The notes: generated by a model not told the origin, from the sequence alone. A stretch of 64,000 nucleotides of DNA from an uncultured Acidobacteriia bacterium (GCA_903909435.1 CAIVVT010000061.1:62001-126000), one strand, 5' to 3'. Counted from the stretch's first letter, positions 20,082-29,711 are shown. Numbers and translations are program-made.

Positions 20082-21344
20082 TCATTCGTAGCGCAGACAT
20101 ACAATCGGGTCGAGGCGGGCAGCGCGGTCGGCGGGCCAATACCCGAAGAACAGGCCGACGGACGCGGAAATGCAAACGCCCAGGATCGCCCAGAACCAGC
20201 TGAGCGTCGCTGGTATCGAGGGCACTGTGGCGCGTATCACCCAGGCGATGATCCCTCCGAACAGGATTCCAAGCAAACCGCCGGCGACACACAGTGTTGT
20301 CGCCTCAAGCAGGAACTGGACGCGGATATCGGAGGGCCGCGCCCCGATCGCCTTGCGCACGCCAATCTCCTTGGTTCGCTCGGTCACCGAAATCAGCATG
20401 ATATTCATCACGCCGATCCCGCCCACCAGCAGCCCAATGCTGCTGATAACTCCCGTGAGGATCACGATCGCGCCGGTCAGCTGGTTCCACAACGTGCTCA
20501 GAAAGTCCGAGGAGAAAACTTCAAAATCGTTCTCGACGGACTGCCGCAGACGGCGCACGCGACGCATCGCGTCGGTCACCTCGTCCATCGCGTCGCGGGA
20601 ACTCAGGCTGAGGCTCCTGTTCATCGTGAACAGCACCGCGAGTTCCTTCACGTCGGGGTTGTGTTTGCGGAAATTGGAAAGCGGAATGACGGCGAAGTCG
20701 TCTGGTCCCGGCCCGCCGAACAGGCCCTCTTTACGCGAAAAAACCCCGATCACTTCGTACAGCCCGCCATTCAGCACAACGTTCTTGCCAAGCGGGTTGA
20801 GGCGCGGGAACAGCGAGTCCGCTACCTTGGCTCCGATCACAACTACCTGAGACGCGTGTTCCTCATCGGTGGCGTTCACGAACCGGCCCTGGTCCATCGT
20901 GAACATGGGTAGGACGTCGATGTAGGCCGGCTCCGCGCCACGAACGAAGAGCTTCTGCACCCGTTCGCCGCCATAGCGAATCTCGTTGGACTGGCCGAAA
21001 AACGATGCGCGCGTGGCGATCGTCGTCGCCGCATCCACGGCGCGGCAATACTGCTTGAGCCGGGTTGCCGTATCGTACTCGATGTACCGGCGAATCCTGA
21101 TCCGCTCGGGCATCCGGGTCGGGTCGGTGCCCACCGGGAATCGCGAAATGAAGTAGGTGCCCGAGCCTAGTTCCTCCACCTTCTGCTGGATAAAGCGGTT
21201 CAAGCCTTCGATCACGGAGGCGACGGAAATGACGCTGGTGACGCCGATAACGATGCCGAGCAGCGTCAAACTGCTGCGCACCTTGTGGGCTCTCAATGTG
21301 TCCCAGGCAACGTTCAGATTCTCGCCAAATTCAGATCTCGTCAT
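20082..21344 (-). CDS. MacB/FtsX-type ABC transporter permease
   Basis: This 420-residue protein has the MacB topology. An N-terminal membrane helix lies at residues ~22-46 (KVRSSLTLLGIVIGVTSVIS), a large periplasmic core domain occupies ~50-285, and three C-terminal helices form the FtsX domain (~290-410). ERTKEIGVRKAIGARPSDI is the conserved cytoplasmic loop. The family drives export of macrolides, lipopeptides or lipoproteins, or mechanotransmission, when paired with an ATPase. It follows the sister permease by 18 bases. No ABC ATPase gene is present nearby. The ATG start is clear. Confidence 0.88.
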   Translation of the reverse strand: MTRSEFGENLNVAWDTLRAHKVRSSLTLLGIVIGVTSVISVASVIEGLNRFIQQKVEELGSGTYFISRFPVGTDPTRMPERIRIRRYIEYDTATRLKQYCRAVDAATTIATRASFFGQSNEIRYGGERVQKLFVRGAEPAYIDVLPMFTMDQGRFVNATDEEHASQVVVIGAKVADSLFPRLNPLGKNVVLNGGLYEVIGVFSRKEGLFGGPGPDDFAVIPLSNFRKHNPDVKELAVLFTMNRSLSLSSRDAMDEVTDAMRRVRRLRQSVENDFEVFSSDFLSTLWNQLTGAIVILTGVISSIGLLVGGIGVMNIMLISVTERTKEIGVRKAIGARPSDIRVQFLLEATTLCVAGGLLGILFGGIIAWVIRATVPSIPATLSWFWAILGVCISASVGLFFGYWPADRAARLDPIVCLRYE

Positions 21345-21362
21345 GGTTGCCTATCGCGCGTC

Positions 21363-22589
21363 CTACTCAGACCGCAGCGCCTCCACGGGGTCCAACATGG
21401 CGGCCCGGCGCGCCGGATAGATGCCGAAGAAAAGCCCGATCGCCGAGCTTAGGACCACGCCCAACAAAGCGACTTGCCATTTCACTGCCGCAGGAAATGC
21501 AGTGAACCGGCGCAGCAACTCGGCGCAGATGAATCCGATCGCGATCCCGACGGTACCCCCTGCGAGACACTGCAGGACGCTCTCGGTCAGAAACTGCCGC
21601 AGGATATCGTTGGCGGCCGCGCCCACCGCGCGCCGGACCCCGATTTCCTTGGTCCGCTCGGTTACGCTCACCAGCATGACGTTCATGATGACAATGCCGC
21701 CGACGAGCGCAGAAATCGCGCTGACCAGAATGAACACAGCGAAGAACGCGCCGCTGATCTGGCCCCATAGGGAGATATAGGCGTCCTTCGTGCCGACGAA
21801 AAAATCGTCGTCCTGCCGGGGCGCGATGTGCCGGCGCGAGCGCAGAATCTGGCGTACCCGATCCTGCGCCCGGTCGAAAGCCGCCGCGTCGCCCGGCACG
21901 CGAACGTTGATCGTCTGGCTGAAGCGGGCGCCCTGAATCTGCAGAAACACGCTCATCGGGATGACCGCGTAATTGTCGGCGTCCTGCCCCAGCACGGAGC
22001 CGAACTTCTCGTAATACCCGATCACCGTGAACTCCTGCGAGGCCAGGCGCACCGTCTTGCCGATCGCTTCGCCGCCCGCAAACAGGCGGTCCCGAATGGT
22101 CGTGCCGATGATGCAAACCCGCGTGTTGCGCTGCTCCTCCACGGGCGAGAAGTAGCGCCCACCCTCGATCGTGCGGGTGTCGATGTCTTCCATGTTCTGG
22201 GTCTGGCCGATCAGGTTGACGTCGGTGAGTTCTTCCGTGCCGAGTTTCGCATGCGTGCTCGCCGCGGCCGTCGCTCCCACCATCCGGCAATCGGCGCATT
22301 GCTCGCGCACGGCCAGATAGTCCTCGTTGGTAATGTGCTTGTACTTCAGCGCCTTCATGACGACTTCGAAATCGGTGGTCGCAAAAGGCGTGCGAGCGAC
22401 TTGAAAGACGTCCGTCCCAAGGTTTGCGATCTTAGTCTCGACATACACGTTCGCGCCCTGGATCAGCGTGACCACCGTGATCAGCGTGGCCACGCCCATG
22501 GCCAGGCCCAGCGTGGTGAGCGCCGAGCGCAGGCGGTGGCCGGTGAGCGCGTCAAGACTCAGTCGCAACATGTCGGACGGAACGAGCAT
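21363..22589 (-). CDS. MacB/FtsX-type ABC transporter permease
   Basis: This 408-residue paralogue of the next gene has the same layout: an N-terminal helix (RSALTTLGLAMGVATLITVVTL), a periplasmic domain to about residue 270, and three C-terminal helices with ERTKEIGVRRAVGAAANDI between them. A CADC pair near residue 90 lies in the periplasmic domain. The gene begins 3 bases after the tyrS stop, and the second permease follows, so these are translationally linked to housekeeping genes. An internal ATG at 22571 (MLRLSL) is an alternative start. The two probably form a heterodimer. The missing ATPase must be encoded elsewhere. Confidence 0.87.
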   Translation of the reverse strand: MLVPSDMLRLSLDALTGHRLRSALTTLGLAMGVATLITVVTLIQGANVYVETKIANLGTDVFQVARTPFATTDFEVVMKALKYKHITNEDYLAVREQCADCRMVGATAAASTHAKLGTEELTDVNLIGQTQNMEDIDTRTIEGGRYFSPVEEQRNTRVCIIGTTIRDRLFAGGEAIGKTVRLASQEFTVIGYYEKFGSVLGQDADNYAVIPMSVFLQIQGARFSQTINVRVPGDAAAFDRAQDRVRQILRSRRHIAPRQDDDFFVGTKDAYISLWGQISGAFFAVFILVSAISALVGGIVIMNVMLVSVTERTKEIGVRRAVGAAANDILRQFLTESVLQCLAGGTVGIAIGFICAELLRRFTAFPAAVKWQVALLGVVLSSAIGLFFGIYPARRAAMLDPVEALRSE

Positions 22590-22592
22590 GGC

Positions 22593-23810
22593 TTAGACAG
22601 TCACCTTCTTCCAGCGCTTCCCGGCCCGGACGATGTGCGTCCCCGGCTCCAGGCGGTGCGTGGGCAGCTTCAGCGTTTCCATGTCATTTGAGCCGTTGCT
22701 GGCGACGGCCACCGCACCGCTCTTGACCAGCCGATCAGCCTCGGCGCCCGAAGGGGCGAGACCGGACTGAACCAGAATCTTATTGATGCGGGCATCAGTC
22801 ACCGGAACGCTCTCCAAGTCCTCCGGGATCTGGTGTTGGCTCACTTCGGCGATCCACTGCGCGCGCGCGGCACTCGCCTCTTCCGCCGGGTGGAAGTCCG
22901 CGATAATACGCTCGGCCAGATCGAGCTTGATGTCGCGCGGGTTGAGCTTACCGGAAGTCGCCCCCCGCTTCAACACGCTGATCTCGTCCAACTGAACGTC
23001 AGTCAGAAGCTCGAAGTAGCGCCACATCAGCGAGTCGCTGATACTCATCAGCTTCTTCATCATGACGCCGGCCTCTTCGTAGATCCCGACGTAATTGCCC
23101 TTCGACTTCGACATCTTCTCGATGCCGTCCAACCCTTCGAGCAGTGGGACCGTCGCGACAATCTGCGGCAGTTGGCCGTAGTCGCGCTGCAGTTCACGTC
23201 CGACCAGCAGATTGAACTTCTGGTCCGACCCGCCAAGTTCGACATCCGCTTCGAGCGCCACCGAGTCGTAGCCCTGTGCCAGCGGATACAGGAACTCGTG
23301 GATGGATATCGGCGTGCCTTCTTTGTATCGCTTTGAGAAATCGTCGCGTTCGAGGATCCTCGCCACCGTGTACTTCGACGCCAGTCGGACCAGGTCTTGA
23401 AAGCTCAACTTGCCGAGCCACTCGTTGTTGAACCGGACCTCGGTCTTCGACTTGTCGAGGATTTTGAAAACCTGGGCCTTGTAGGTTTCAGCGTTCTGGG
23501 CGATCTCCTCGGGCGTCAGAGGAGGACGGGTCAGATTGCGTCCCGTCGGATCGCCGATCAGGCCGGTGCCGTCTCCAATCAGGAAGATCACGGTATGGCC
23601 CAGATCCTGGAAGTGCTTCATCTTGCGCAGAAGCACGGTGTGGCCCAGGTGCAGGTCGGGCGCGGTCGGGTCGAAGCCCGTCTTGACGCGCAAAGGCCGG
23701 CCGGTCGCGCGCGACTTTTCCAGCCGCTCGCGCAGATCCTGCTCGCGGATAATCTCGGAAAAACCCTTCCTCAGGTAGGCAAGCTGCTGGTCTACCGGCA
23801 AAAACCCCAT
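22593..23810 (-). CDS. tyrS: Tyrosyl-tRNA synthetase
   Basis: The product charges tRNA-Tyr with tyrosine in the cytoplasm. The 405-residue length and motifs match the bacterial TyrRS-2 (TyrZ-like) type. The HIGH-class signature reads [11 protein letters not shown] at about residues 49-59, [13 protein letters not shown] is the tyrosine and ATP pocket, and KMSKSKGN near residue 238 is the KMSKS loop. An S4 RNA-binding domain closes the C-terminus ([19 protein letters not shown]). The gene begins 4 bases after the thiD stop. Confidence 0.95.
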   Translation of the reverse strand: MGFLPVDQQLAYLRKGFSEIIREQDLRERLEKSRATGRPLRVKTGFDPTAPDLHLGHTVLLRKMKHFQDLGHTVIFLIGDGTGLIGDPTGRNLTRPPLTPEEIAQNAETYKAQVFKILDKSKTEVRFNNEWLGKLSFQDLVRLASKYTVARILERDDFSKRYKEGTPISIHEFLYPLAQGYDSVALEADVELGGSDQKFNLLVGRELQRDYGQLPQIVATVPLLEGLDGIEKMSKSKGNYVGIYEEAGVMMKKLMSISDSLMWRYFELLTDVQLDEISVLKRGATSGKLNPRDIKLDLAERIIADFHPAEEASAARAQWIAEVSQHQIPEDLESVPVTDARINKILVQSGLAPSGAEADRLVKSGAVAVASNGSNDMETLKLPTHRLEPGTHIVRAGKRWKKVTV

Positions 23811-23814
23811 AGTT

Positions 23815-24603
23815 TCATTGTAAGGTCCGGGCGTGGTGATTCACCGGGCCGCAACCGGATCCCAGGCCGGGATTCGTGCGAATGGCCTCGCTGATGAACG
23901 CTTTGGCGCGCTCGACGGCCTCGGTGAGCGGAACTCCTCGGGCCAGCAGAGCCGTAATGGCGGCCGAGTAGGTGCAGCCAGTGCCGTGCGTGTGAGGCGT
24001 GTCGATCCGCTCCGCGCGGAACTCGCGGAAGTCCGTGCCATCCCAGAGCAGGTCCACCGCCGCGCCTTCCAGATGGCCGCCCTTCACCAGGATGGCGGCG
24101 CCCGTGTGATCGCGCATCTGTCGGGCCGCCGCGCGCATCCGTTCCAGCGAATTCACGTCTATCCCCGTCAGAGCGGCCGCCTCGTGCAGATTCGGCGTGA
24201 TCAGAGTGGCGTGCGGTAGCAGGTCGTCCCACAGCGCGACCCGAGCTTCGGCGGCGATCAGCGGCGCGCCGTGCTTCGAAATCATCACCGGATCCACCAC
24301 CAGCGGGCAGCGAAACAGCGGCGCCAGTCCGGCAATGCGGCGTACAACGGCCGCATTTCCCAGCGCGCCCGTCTTCACTGCGTGCGGCGGGATGTCTTCC
24401 AGCACGGCGCGGAGCTGCTCTTCCACAAATGTGGGATCGAGGATCTCGACGCGCGACACCGTGCGTGTGTTCTGCACCGTCAGCAAGGCGATGACCGCCT
24501 CGCCGTAAACACCGAACTGGTGGAACGTCTTGAGGTCGGCCTGAATGCCCGCACCGCCACTTGGATCGGAGCCGGCGATGGAGAGTGCCACGGGCTTGGT
24601 CAC
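23815..24603 (-). CDS. thiD: Hydroxymethylpyrimidine/phosphomethylpyrimidine kinase
   Basis: ThiD phosphorylates HMP and HMP-P to HMP-PP for thiamine synthesis. The 262-residue ribokinase-fold protein opens with [20 protein letters not shown], the family signature, at residues 7-26. [13 protein letters not shown]-type sequence ([14 protein letters not shown]) near residue 98 and [10 protein letters not shown] near residue 170 follow. The C-terminal [19 protein letters not shown] near residue 208 carries the anion hole and catalytic Asp-equivalent region. The start is GTG 24603. No TPP riboswitch is recognisable in the 30 bases upstream. It heads a tight array with tyrS and the permeases. Confidence 0.93.
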   Translation of the reverse strand: MTKPVALSIAGSDPSGGAGIQADLKTFHQFGVYGEAVIALLTVQNTRTVSRVEILDPTFVEEQLRAVLEDIPPHAVKTGALGNAAVVRRIAGLAPLFRCPLVVDPVMISKHGAPLIAAEARVALWDDLLPHATLITPNLHEAAALTGIDVNSLERMRAAARQMRDHTGAAILVKGGHLEGAAVDLLWDGTDFREFRAERIDTPHTHGTGCTYSAAITALLARGVPLTEAVERAKAFISEAIRTNPGLGSGCGPVNHHARTLQ

Positions 24604-24633
24604 GGTTCCAGTTTAACGGTGCGGCGGATAGGT

Positions 24634-26709
24634 TTACTGGTTGGCGCTGGTCGTCCCGGAGTTGCTGGTAAGCGAAGTCGTCACGGAAGCGATCTGCGGG
24701 ATCTCTCCTGTGGCTGGGAACGTGGCGGTCAATACGAAGCTCCCGCCAATCTGCGGGTTAGCCTGGAAGTAATCCGCGAAGCCCTTGCTAACGTCCACGC
24801 TCATGGCGCCCGGCGCAACGACCGCACCCGACGCGGTATGGAACGTGAAGGCGACGCTGGAGATCGAGCGTGTATTGTCGTAGCCCTGGACCGTAACCAC
24901 CACGCTGCCCGAGGTGGAGACCTTCGCGGCGCTGAGAATCACGGGCGGCGCCGGGCTGATGATGTACTTCTCCGGGGTGGCGGGCAGAGCATTCTGCAAC
25001 GCCACGTCCAGCGTGAGAGTGCCGGCGGTGGTCCCCGTCGTCAAAGTGACGTAGTCTTTCGTGCCGAACTGCGCCGTGGTCGCTCCCGCGGAAACCGTGA
25101 ACTGTTGCAGACCGCCGACCTGCTGATCGCTGCCCGCGCTGCCGAGCGCGATGGCTTGGTCCGTGGCAACGGTTGCCGGACCGGGCTGGAAGCCGAGTTC
25201 CACCACTCCCGAGAGGCTGGACCCCGTGGACTGGTCCAGTTTGACCCGGACACGCACGGTCATGTTCGAACTCAGCTGCGACGCGGTCAGCGGCGCATCG
25301 TTCTGGTCGAAGAGCGCAATGCTCGGAGTGACGCTGCTGTAAACGTGAAAGGCCCATGCCTTCGTGACATTCGCGCTTCCGCCCGGCGGGTTGCTCACAG
25401 TCACGCTCACATCGGCAGGCGCCGTGAGCAGACTGGCCGGAACTGCCGCGCTCAGCTGCACGCTACTGCTGAAAACTGTCGCCAGGGGCGTTCCATTCCA
25501 TAGCACCGTGGAGCCCACGGTGTAGCCTCCGCCGTTCACGAACATCGTAAATCCGGGCGCGCCGGCCATGTTCGACTCCGGCGAAATGCCGGTCAGCCAC
25601 GGTCCGGAAGCCGGCGCAGCGAGCCCCGTTCCGGTGATGGCAGTGTCTCTCGTCTGCACAGCTGTGGCCGGGCAGGCATTGTTGGCGGTGTCGAAATCGC
25701 CGGAGTTGCAGTAGTTGACAGTCAAGGAACTGGGCGTCGCCGCTCCCACCGCTGTCGGCGAGAAGTTAATAAAGAAGCCTTGCAGCAAGCCCGCGCCAAC
25801 CCGCCACGGCGGATGCGGAGCGCCCACCAGCTTAAAAGGGGCGGCCGTCGTGAGGTGGAGCGTGGTCAGGTAGACGTCGCGCGTGCCCGTGTTGGCGAGA
25901 ATGTACTCAGCCTGCGTCGTGGAGCCAATCGGGGTGGGGGGCAACACCACCGTGCTGCCCACATCCTGGCTGCCGTTCGCGGTCCAGAGCTGCAGCGTCG
26001 GCGTGGAACCGGACGCGACCGGCACGCCCTGGGGTTGCTTCCCGGCCTGCCAGAGCCACAAACCGTGGGCGGTCGTGACCAGCATCCAGCCCTGCTCGGC
26101 CCGCCGGATCGTCTGCACGTTCGAAAGTCCGGAAGCCACTGCAAAAACAGGGTTACCGCCGGAGTCGAGCAGTGCCGGCCCACCCCGGTCTTCCAGTGTC
26201 GATTCCGCTTGCACGCTGCCTGTGATGGCGTCGATTCGCGTCCGGTGCAAGCGGTCGTCTGCCCGGTGCAACAGCACCAGCGCCCGCGCTTTCGCGACGA
26301 TTAAGTCGAGCGGTGTGTCCGCCTCCGGGCTGGTGTAGATCGCAGTCCAGCCTGCCGCGCTGGTGTAGACTTCGCCCGTAGTTAGAAACCAGACGGCGGC
26401 GAGCGTTCCCTGTGCATCGAAGGCGAAGCGCGCGTCGCCCTCGGGAACAGCGTATGCCGCGGCTTTACCCGTCAGCTTGTCTTTGATATGTAGAACTCCC
26501 GCCGCTGTCCAACAGAGTTCCGCGGAGGAGGATGCGGCGGCCTCCACGGACTCACCCAGCGCCGCGCGCGCCACCCACGCGTGAGGGATCCCCTGGATCT
26601 CCACGATGCGCGTTCCGCCGCCTCCGGTCACCCCGGCAGAGGGTGGGCCGATCTGGGCCAATGCGGCCAGACAGACGGCGAGTGGGAGGATCAGAAGGCG
26701 TTTTTGCAT
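24634..26709 (-). CDS. Secreted protein with choice-of-anchor and IPT/TIG-like domains
   Basis: This protein of about 691 residues begins with a signal peptide (MQKRLLILPLAVCLAALA). The first third looks like a repeated beta structure with WD/Kelch-like character. A HYDIN/ASPM-like beta domain follows at about residues 250-370 (EYILANTGTRDVYLTTLHL, NFSPTAVGAATP). An IPT/TIG domain lies at about residues 385-475 (ISPESNMAGAPGFTMFVNGGG). The last 200 residues are further beta-sandwich. ATG 26709 is chosen since it gives a proper signal peptide and lies one base after the stop of the partner gene. Function is unknown; a cell-surface or extracellular adhesion role is plausible. Confidence 0.75.
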   Translation of the reverse strand: MQKRLLILPLAVCLAALAQIGPPSAGVTGGGGTRIVEIQGIPHAWVARAALGESVEAAASSSAELCWTAAGVLHIKDKLTGKAAAYAVPEGDARFAFDAQGTLAAVWFLTTGEVYTSAAGWTAIYTSPEADTPLDLIVAKARALVLLHRADDRLHRTRIDAITGSVQAESTLEDRGGPALLDSGGNPVFAVASGLSNVQTIRRAEQGWMLVTTAHGLWLWQAGKQPQGVPVASGSTPTLQLWTANGSQDVGSTVVLPPTPIGSTTQAEYILANTGTRDVYLTTLHLTTAAPFKLVGAPHPPWRVGAGLLQGFFINFSPTAVGAATPSSLTVNYCNSGDFDTANNACPATAVQTRDTAITGTGLAAPASGPWLTGISPESNMAGAPGFTMFVNGGGYTVGSTVLWNGTPLATVFSSSVQLSAAVPASLLTAPADVSVTVSNPPGGSANVTKAWAFHVYSSVTPSIALFDQNDAPLTASQLSSNMTVRVRVKLDQSTGSSLSGVVELGFQPGPATVATDQAIALGSAGSDQQVGGLQQFTVSAGATTAQFGTKDYVTLTTGTTAGTLTLDVALQNALPATPEKYIISPAPPVILSAAKVSTSGSVVVTVQGYDNTRSISSVAFTFHTASGAVVAPGAMSVDVSKGFADYFQANPQIGGSFVLTATFPATGEIPQIASVTTSLTSNSGTTSANQ

Positions 26710-26710
26710 A

Positions 26711-27349
26711 TCAATGTCCGGGTGTGGCGATACCGATGACGGGAGTGCCCAGTGCCGGCGGGACGGCGGCAATGGGCAAGGGAGTTTGCGCCACTGGCGC
26801 GGCCGGGTTGGTGGCCCCACGCAGGGCGGAAGCGGCGACGCCCAACGCCGTGGCGCCGGCTACGGTGGCGGCCAGCAGCAGCCATTTCTTCATGGAGCCG
26901 GAGGACGGCGGCCGCAACGGGCTGGTCAATGCGGGTTCCCGCTCCTTGTGCGCGCCAATTTCGACGGGGATCTCCAACTCCGCGCTTTCGCCATCGATGG
27001 AGGCACTGACGGCCAGCAGCACACGCCCCGGCTGGTTGTTCCAGAGAACCCCCAGCACCGTCGCGCGGCCGTTCGCGGGAGTGACGACCGTTTCGAAAGC
27101 CAAGCCGCTGCCAAAGTGACCGGAGGAGCCCTGGACGGGCAGACGGAAGCGAACGGTCACACCTCCCAGCGGTTTCCCGTTTTCATCCTCCGCGGAGACG
27201 GTGATTTTGCGCGAGGAGACGGCGTTCGGAGAAACAACCATGCCATTGCCCTCAACGGCCTGCAGTCGCAAGCTGGCTGCGGACGCCAGGTGAGTGAAGA
27301 GGATCGCGCCCGCGGCCAGGACGAGGCGCCGGATTTGTACCAACAGCAT
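26711..27349 (-). CDS. Secreted Ig-like protein with internal membrane helix
   Basis: This 212-residue protein has an N-terminal signal sequence (RLVLAAGAILFTHLASAAS). A bacterial Ig-like (Big_1-type) beta domain follows at about residues 26-130; it includes VSAEDENGKPLGGVTVRF, the usual invasin-like strand pattern. A membrane helix lies at about residues 152-172 (KKWLLLAATVAGATALGVAA), and the tail is Pro- and Ala-rich. The stop is followed by one base and then the ATG of the large secreted protein, so the two are coupled and probably act together at the surface. No substrate or partner is known. Confidence 0.72.
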   Translation of the reverse strand: MLLVQIRRLVLAAGAILFTHLASAASLRLQAVEGNGMVVSPNAVSSRKITVSAEDENGKPLGGVTVRFRLPVQGSSGHFGSGLAFETVVTPANGRATVLGVLWNNQPGRVLLAVSASIDGESAELEIPVEIGAHKEREPALTSPLRPPSSGSMKKWLLLAATVAGATALGVAASALRGATNPAAPVAQTPLPIAAVPPALGTPVIGIATPGH

Positions 27350-27512
27350 GAGTTACCCGCTAAGTAGTGTGCGGGCCAGGCTGGAATTCTCCATGGAATC
27401 GGGAGCCAGGCTGACAAAGGGGAACTCGCTTGTACCCACATCCTCGAACAGGGCCAAAGAGCCTGGGCCAACCGGGAATCGGCAGCGGACAGAAGAGCGC
27501 TTGGCCCGGCTT

Positions 27513-27611
27513 GAAACAGCAAACCGCTAGTTTTAGCGGTTTGCGAAAATCGCCTGTTTAGAATCAGTAGTTTGAAAGGAACAACCGTTAAAACTAGCGG
27601 TTTCTGTTTTC
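27513..27611. repeat. Short element with ~22-base inverted terminal repeats
   Basis: The sequence at 27521-27535 (AAACCGCTAGTTTTA) is repeated exactly in inverted orientation at 27589-27603. The match continues outward for seven more bases on each side (27513-27519 and 27604-27610) if one base at 27520 is skipped. The arms flank 53 bases and no gene. Inside the left part, CAAACCGCT and AGCGGTTTG (27520-27543) also form a local hairpin with a 6-base loop. The A+T-rich composition stands out from the surroundings. It fills most of the 285-base gap between the phosphatase gene and the Ig-like gene. A MITE-like remnant or a large transcription terminator is possible. Confidence 0.55.
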
Positions 27612-27634
27612 AGACATCAGAACGCCTGTCGATT

Positions 27635-28339
27635 TCAGATTCTTCCGAGGACGACCGTGACGTTGTCCGGGCCGCCATTCGCGAGTGCCGTCTCGATCAG
27701 CGTGTGGCATTTGAACAGCAGCGGTCCGTCCTGCGACAGCACCGCCGCGATGGCCTCGGGGCTCACCACACCGTGCAAGCCATCGCTCGAAAGCAGGACC
27801 AGGCTGCCCGCGTGCACCGGAACAAGGCGGCTCTGGACCTGCCGCTGCGCGCCGACGCCGACCACCGAAGTGAGGGCGTTGCGGAGCGGGTGTACGCTCA
27901 ATGCCTCCTCGCTCAAACCCAGCGTACGGCCTATCTCGTTCGCCCAACTCTGGTCGCTGGTGAGCGGAACCAGACGGCCGTCTTCCCAGAGCCAGCAGCG
28001 GCTGTCCCCGATGGTGGCGACCGCGACGCCGTCGGGAGTCTCGAGCGCCGCAACCAGCGTGGTCCCCATGCCGCGCAGCGACGTATCGGATTCCGCAGCC
28101 GCCCTGACCCGGCGATCCGCCTCCAGGAAAGCTGCCTCGAGCAGCGCTTGCGACGGAGGCCCGGCGGTGGCGACTTCCCGGATGGCCGAGACCGCCAGCG
28201 CCGCCGCGAACTCTCCGGCCTGGGCCCCGCCCATGCCGTCGGCGAGGACGCACAGGCCTGCGGCCGAAGAAGTGAAAAACCGATCTTCGTTGTTCTTCCT
28301 GACGAGCCCCTGATCGCTGAGTCCGAACGAGTCTCTCAT
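27635..28339 (-). CDS. PP2C-family Ser/Thr protein phosphatase
   Basis: This 234-residue soluble PPM phosphatase removes phosphate from Ser/Thr of target proteins using Mn or Mg. The conserved motifs are in order: VRKNNEDRFF (residues ~14-23), VLADGMGGAQAGEFAA (~31-46), GMGTTLVAAL (~86), TIGDSRCWLW (~106), VLLSSDGLHGVV (~172) and GGPDNVTVVLG (~222). The metal-binding Asp residues are all present. There are no extra sensor domains. The partner kinase is not in the window. The ATG start at 28339 has GGAG about nine bases ahead. Confidence 0.9.
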   Translation of the reverse strand: MRDSFGLSDQGLVRKNNEDRFFTSSAAGLCVLADGMGGAQAGEFAAALAVSAIREVATAGPPSQALLEAAFLEADRRVRAAAESDTSLRGMGTTLVAALETPDGVAVATIGDSRCWLWEDGRLVPLTSDQSWANEIGRTLGLSEEALSVHPLRNALTSVVGVGAQRQVQSRLVPVHAGSLVLLSSDGLHGVVSPEAIAAVLSQDGPLLFKCHTLIETALANGGPDNVTVVLGRI

Positions 28340-28417
28340 GGGAGTAGTCTCCGTCGATTATATACGGATGCGTCGATCGCGAAGGCGAATGGCGGCGGCG
28401 TTCCCCAGCGATTGGAG

Positions 28418-29638
28418 CTACTTGCGTCCGTCCGGGTCGATCAACGCTTTGAGCTGGAACCAGGCGGTCTCGTCGTAATTCTCTTTGATACGTTCCAACA
28501 CCTCGGACTTCAGCTCACCGGGGCGGGCGGCTTCCTTGCGCCGGCATTTGTCGAGTAACCGCTCAGCCGTTTCGTCGCCGGGCTTGCGCGCCAGCGTCGA
28601 TTCCAGCAGCGGAATGGCAGCGTCGAAGTCGCCCTTGCGGTAATACGCCGCGCCCGCGTTGAAGGAGTAGTCGGGGTCCGTGGGATCGCCTTCGATGGCC
28701 TTCTGCAAGCTCCCCATCGCCTGCGGGTCTCCGGCCCGGAGTTGTGCCACGCCCAGATTGTTGAGCACTTCGCTCAGCGAGATCACCTGCGAGAGTTTCT
28801 CGAACGCTTCCACGGACAGCTTGAAATCTCCGGTGTGGTAGTGCGCTAATCCCAAGCGGAAAAGCGCCATGCGGAAATGGGCGTCGGCCGGCGCGACGCG
28901 CGTCAGCCACTCCGTCGCGCTCCTGTACTCGTGCCGGGAGTAGTACAGCGACCCCAATTCGTAGCACGCCGCCGAGTAATCGGGTTGCAGCCGTGCGGCG
29001 GCCGTGAATAGCTTGAGCTTCTGGTCGTAGGCAGTCGCGATCAATCCGCGGACGTAGCGTTCTATGGCGTCCAGCCGTACGGGGGGGCGCGCCGCCAGAT
29101 ACGCCTGCTCCGTCGGCGCAGCATCCGGCCTCAAGGCCGAAAGGATTTGCCACGCCAGGTGCGACTGGACCAGCGACAGGTCGTCCATCTTGCCGGAAAC
29201 TTCGAAGTCTTTGATATGGCGGAGTTTACGGGCGTTGTAGAGCTGTGCTTGAACTCTGAGCGCGTCGCGCCCGCCACTACTCGCCGGCATGATTTCCACA
29301 CTGCCTGCAACCACAATCACGGCATCCAGGTTGACCGCGATCTCGATCACGCTGGCCTTGGTGAGAGGCGCGTACTTGCGGACGTTCATCTGCCGCAAGG
29401 CGTTGTCGCGCTCCTCCGGTTGGACGACGAACGGCAATTCTCCGGACAGGGCCTGGAATACGGAAACGGAGAAGCTCTCGCCGACCCAGTCGAGGTTGTG
29501 GTTCGCCGAAAGGTTGGAAAAGGGCAGGACGAGGACGTTCTCAGGAGGGTTCGCAGCAGCGCGAAGCGGCGCCTGCGCCAGGAGCAACAGGCCCAGAAAA
29601 CACGAAAACCCGAGTCGCCTCAACACGCCACACAGCAT
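28418..29638 (-). CDS. Secreted TPR protein with FlgO/TolB-N-like domain
   Basis: This protein of about 406 residues starts with a signal peptide (LRRLGFSCFLGLLLLAQAPLRA). The N-terminal domain has NVLVLPFSNLSANHNLDWVG followed by an alternating alpha/beta pattern, like the FlgO or TolB-N domains found before TPRs in many Acidobacteriota. At least five tetratricopeptide repeats cover about residues 210-390 (for example YSAACYELGSLYYSRHEY and PDYSFNAGAAYYRKGDFDAA). ATG 29638 is favoured over the longer frame to 29725, which would bury the signal sequence and overlap the next gene. It is probably a periplasmic scaffold; the partner is unknown. Confidence 0.75.
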   Translation of the reverse strand: MLCGVLRRLGFSCFLGLLLLAQAPLRAAANPPENVLVLPFSNLSANHNLDWVGESFSVSVFQALSGELPFVVQPEERDNALRQMNVRKYAPLTKASVIEIAVNLDAVIVVAGSVEIMPASSGGRDALRVQAQLYNARKLRHIKDFEVSGKMDDLSLVQSHLAWQILSALRPDAAPTEQAYLAARPPVRLDAIERYVRGLIATAYDQKLKLFTAAARLQPDYSAACYELGSLYYSRHEYRSATEWLTRVAPADAHFRMALFRLGLAHYHTGDFKLSVEAFEKLSQVISLSEVLNNLGVAQLRAGDPQAMGSLQKAIEGDPTDPDYSFNAGAAYYRKGDFDAAIPLLESTLARKPGDETAERLLDKCRRKEAARPGELKSEVLERIKENYDETAWFQLKALIDPDGRK

Positions 29639-29711
29639 AGCAGAGGCGACCCGGGCAGCTATCAGCGGTCCCGGTGCATCAGTGCATCCGGACCACGCGA
29701 GGAACGAACGC

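Noticed and set aside
24604-24633. Possible TPP riboswitch ahead of thiD
   Set aside because: Only 30 bases separate thiD from the upstream gene and no THI-box motif (such as CUGAGA) is visible.
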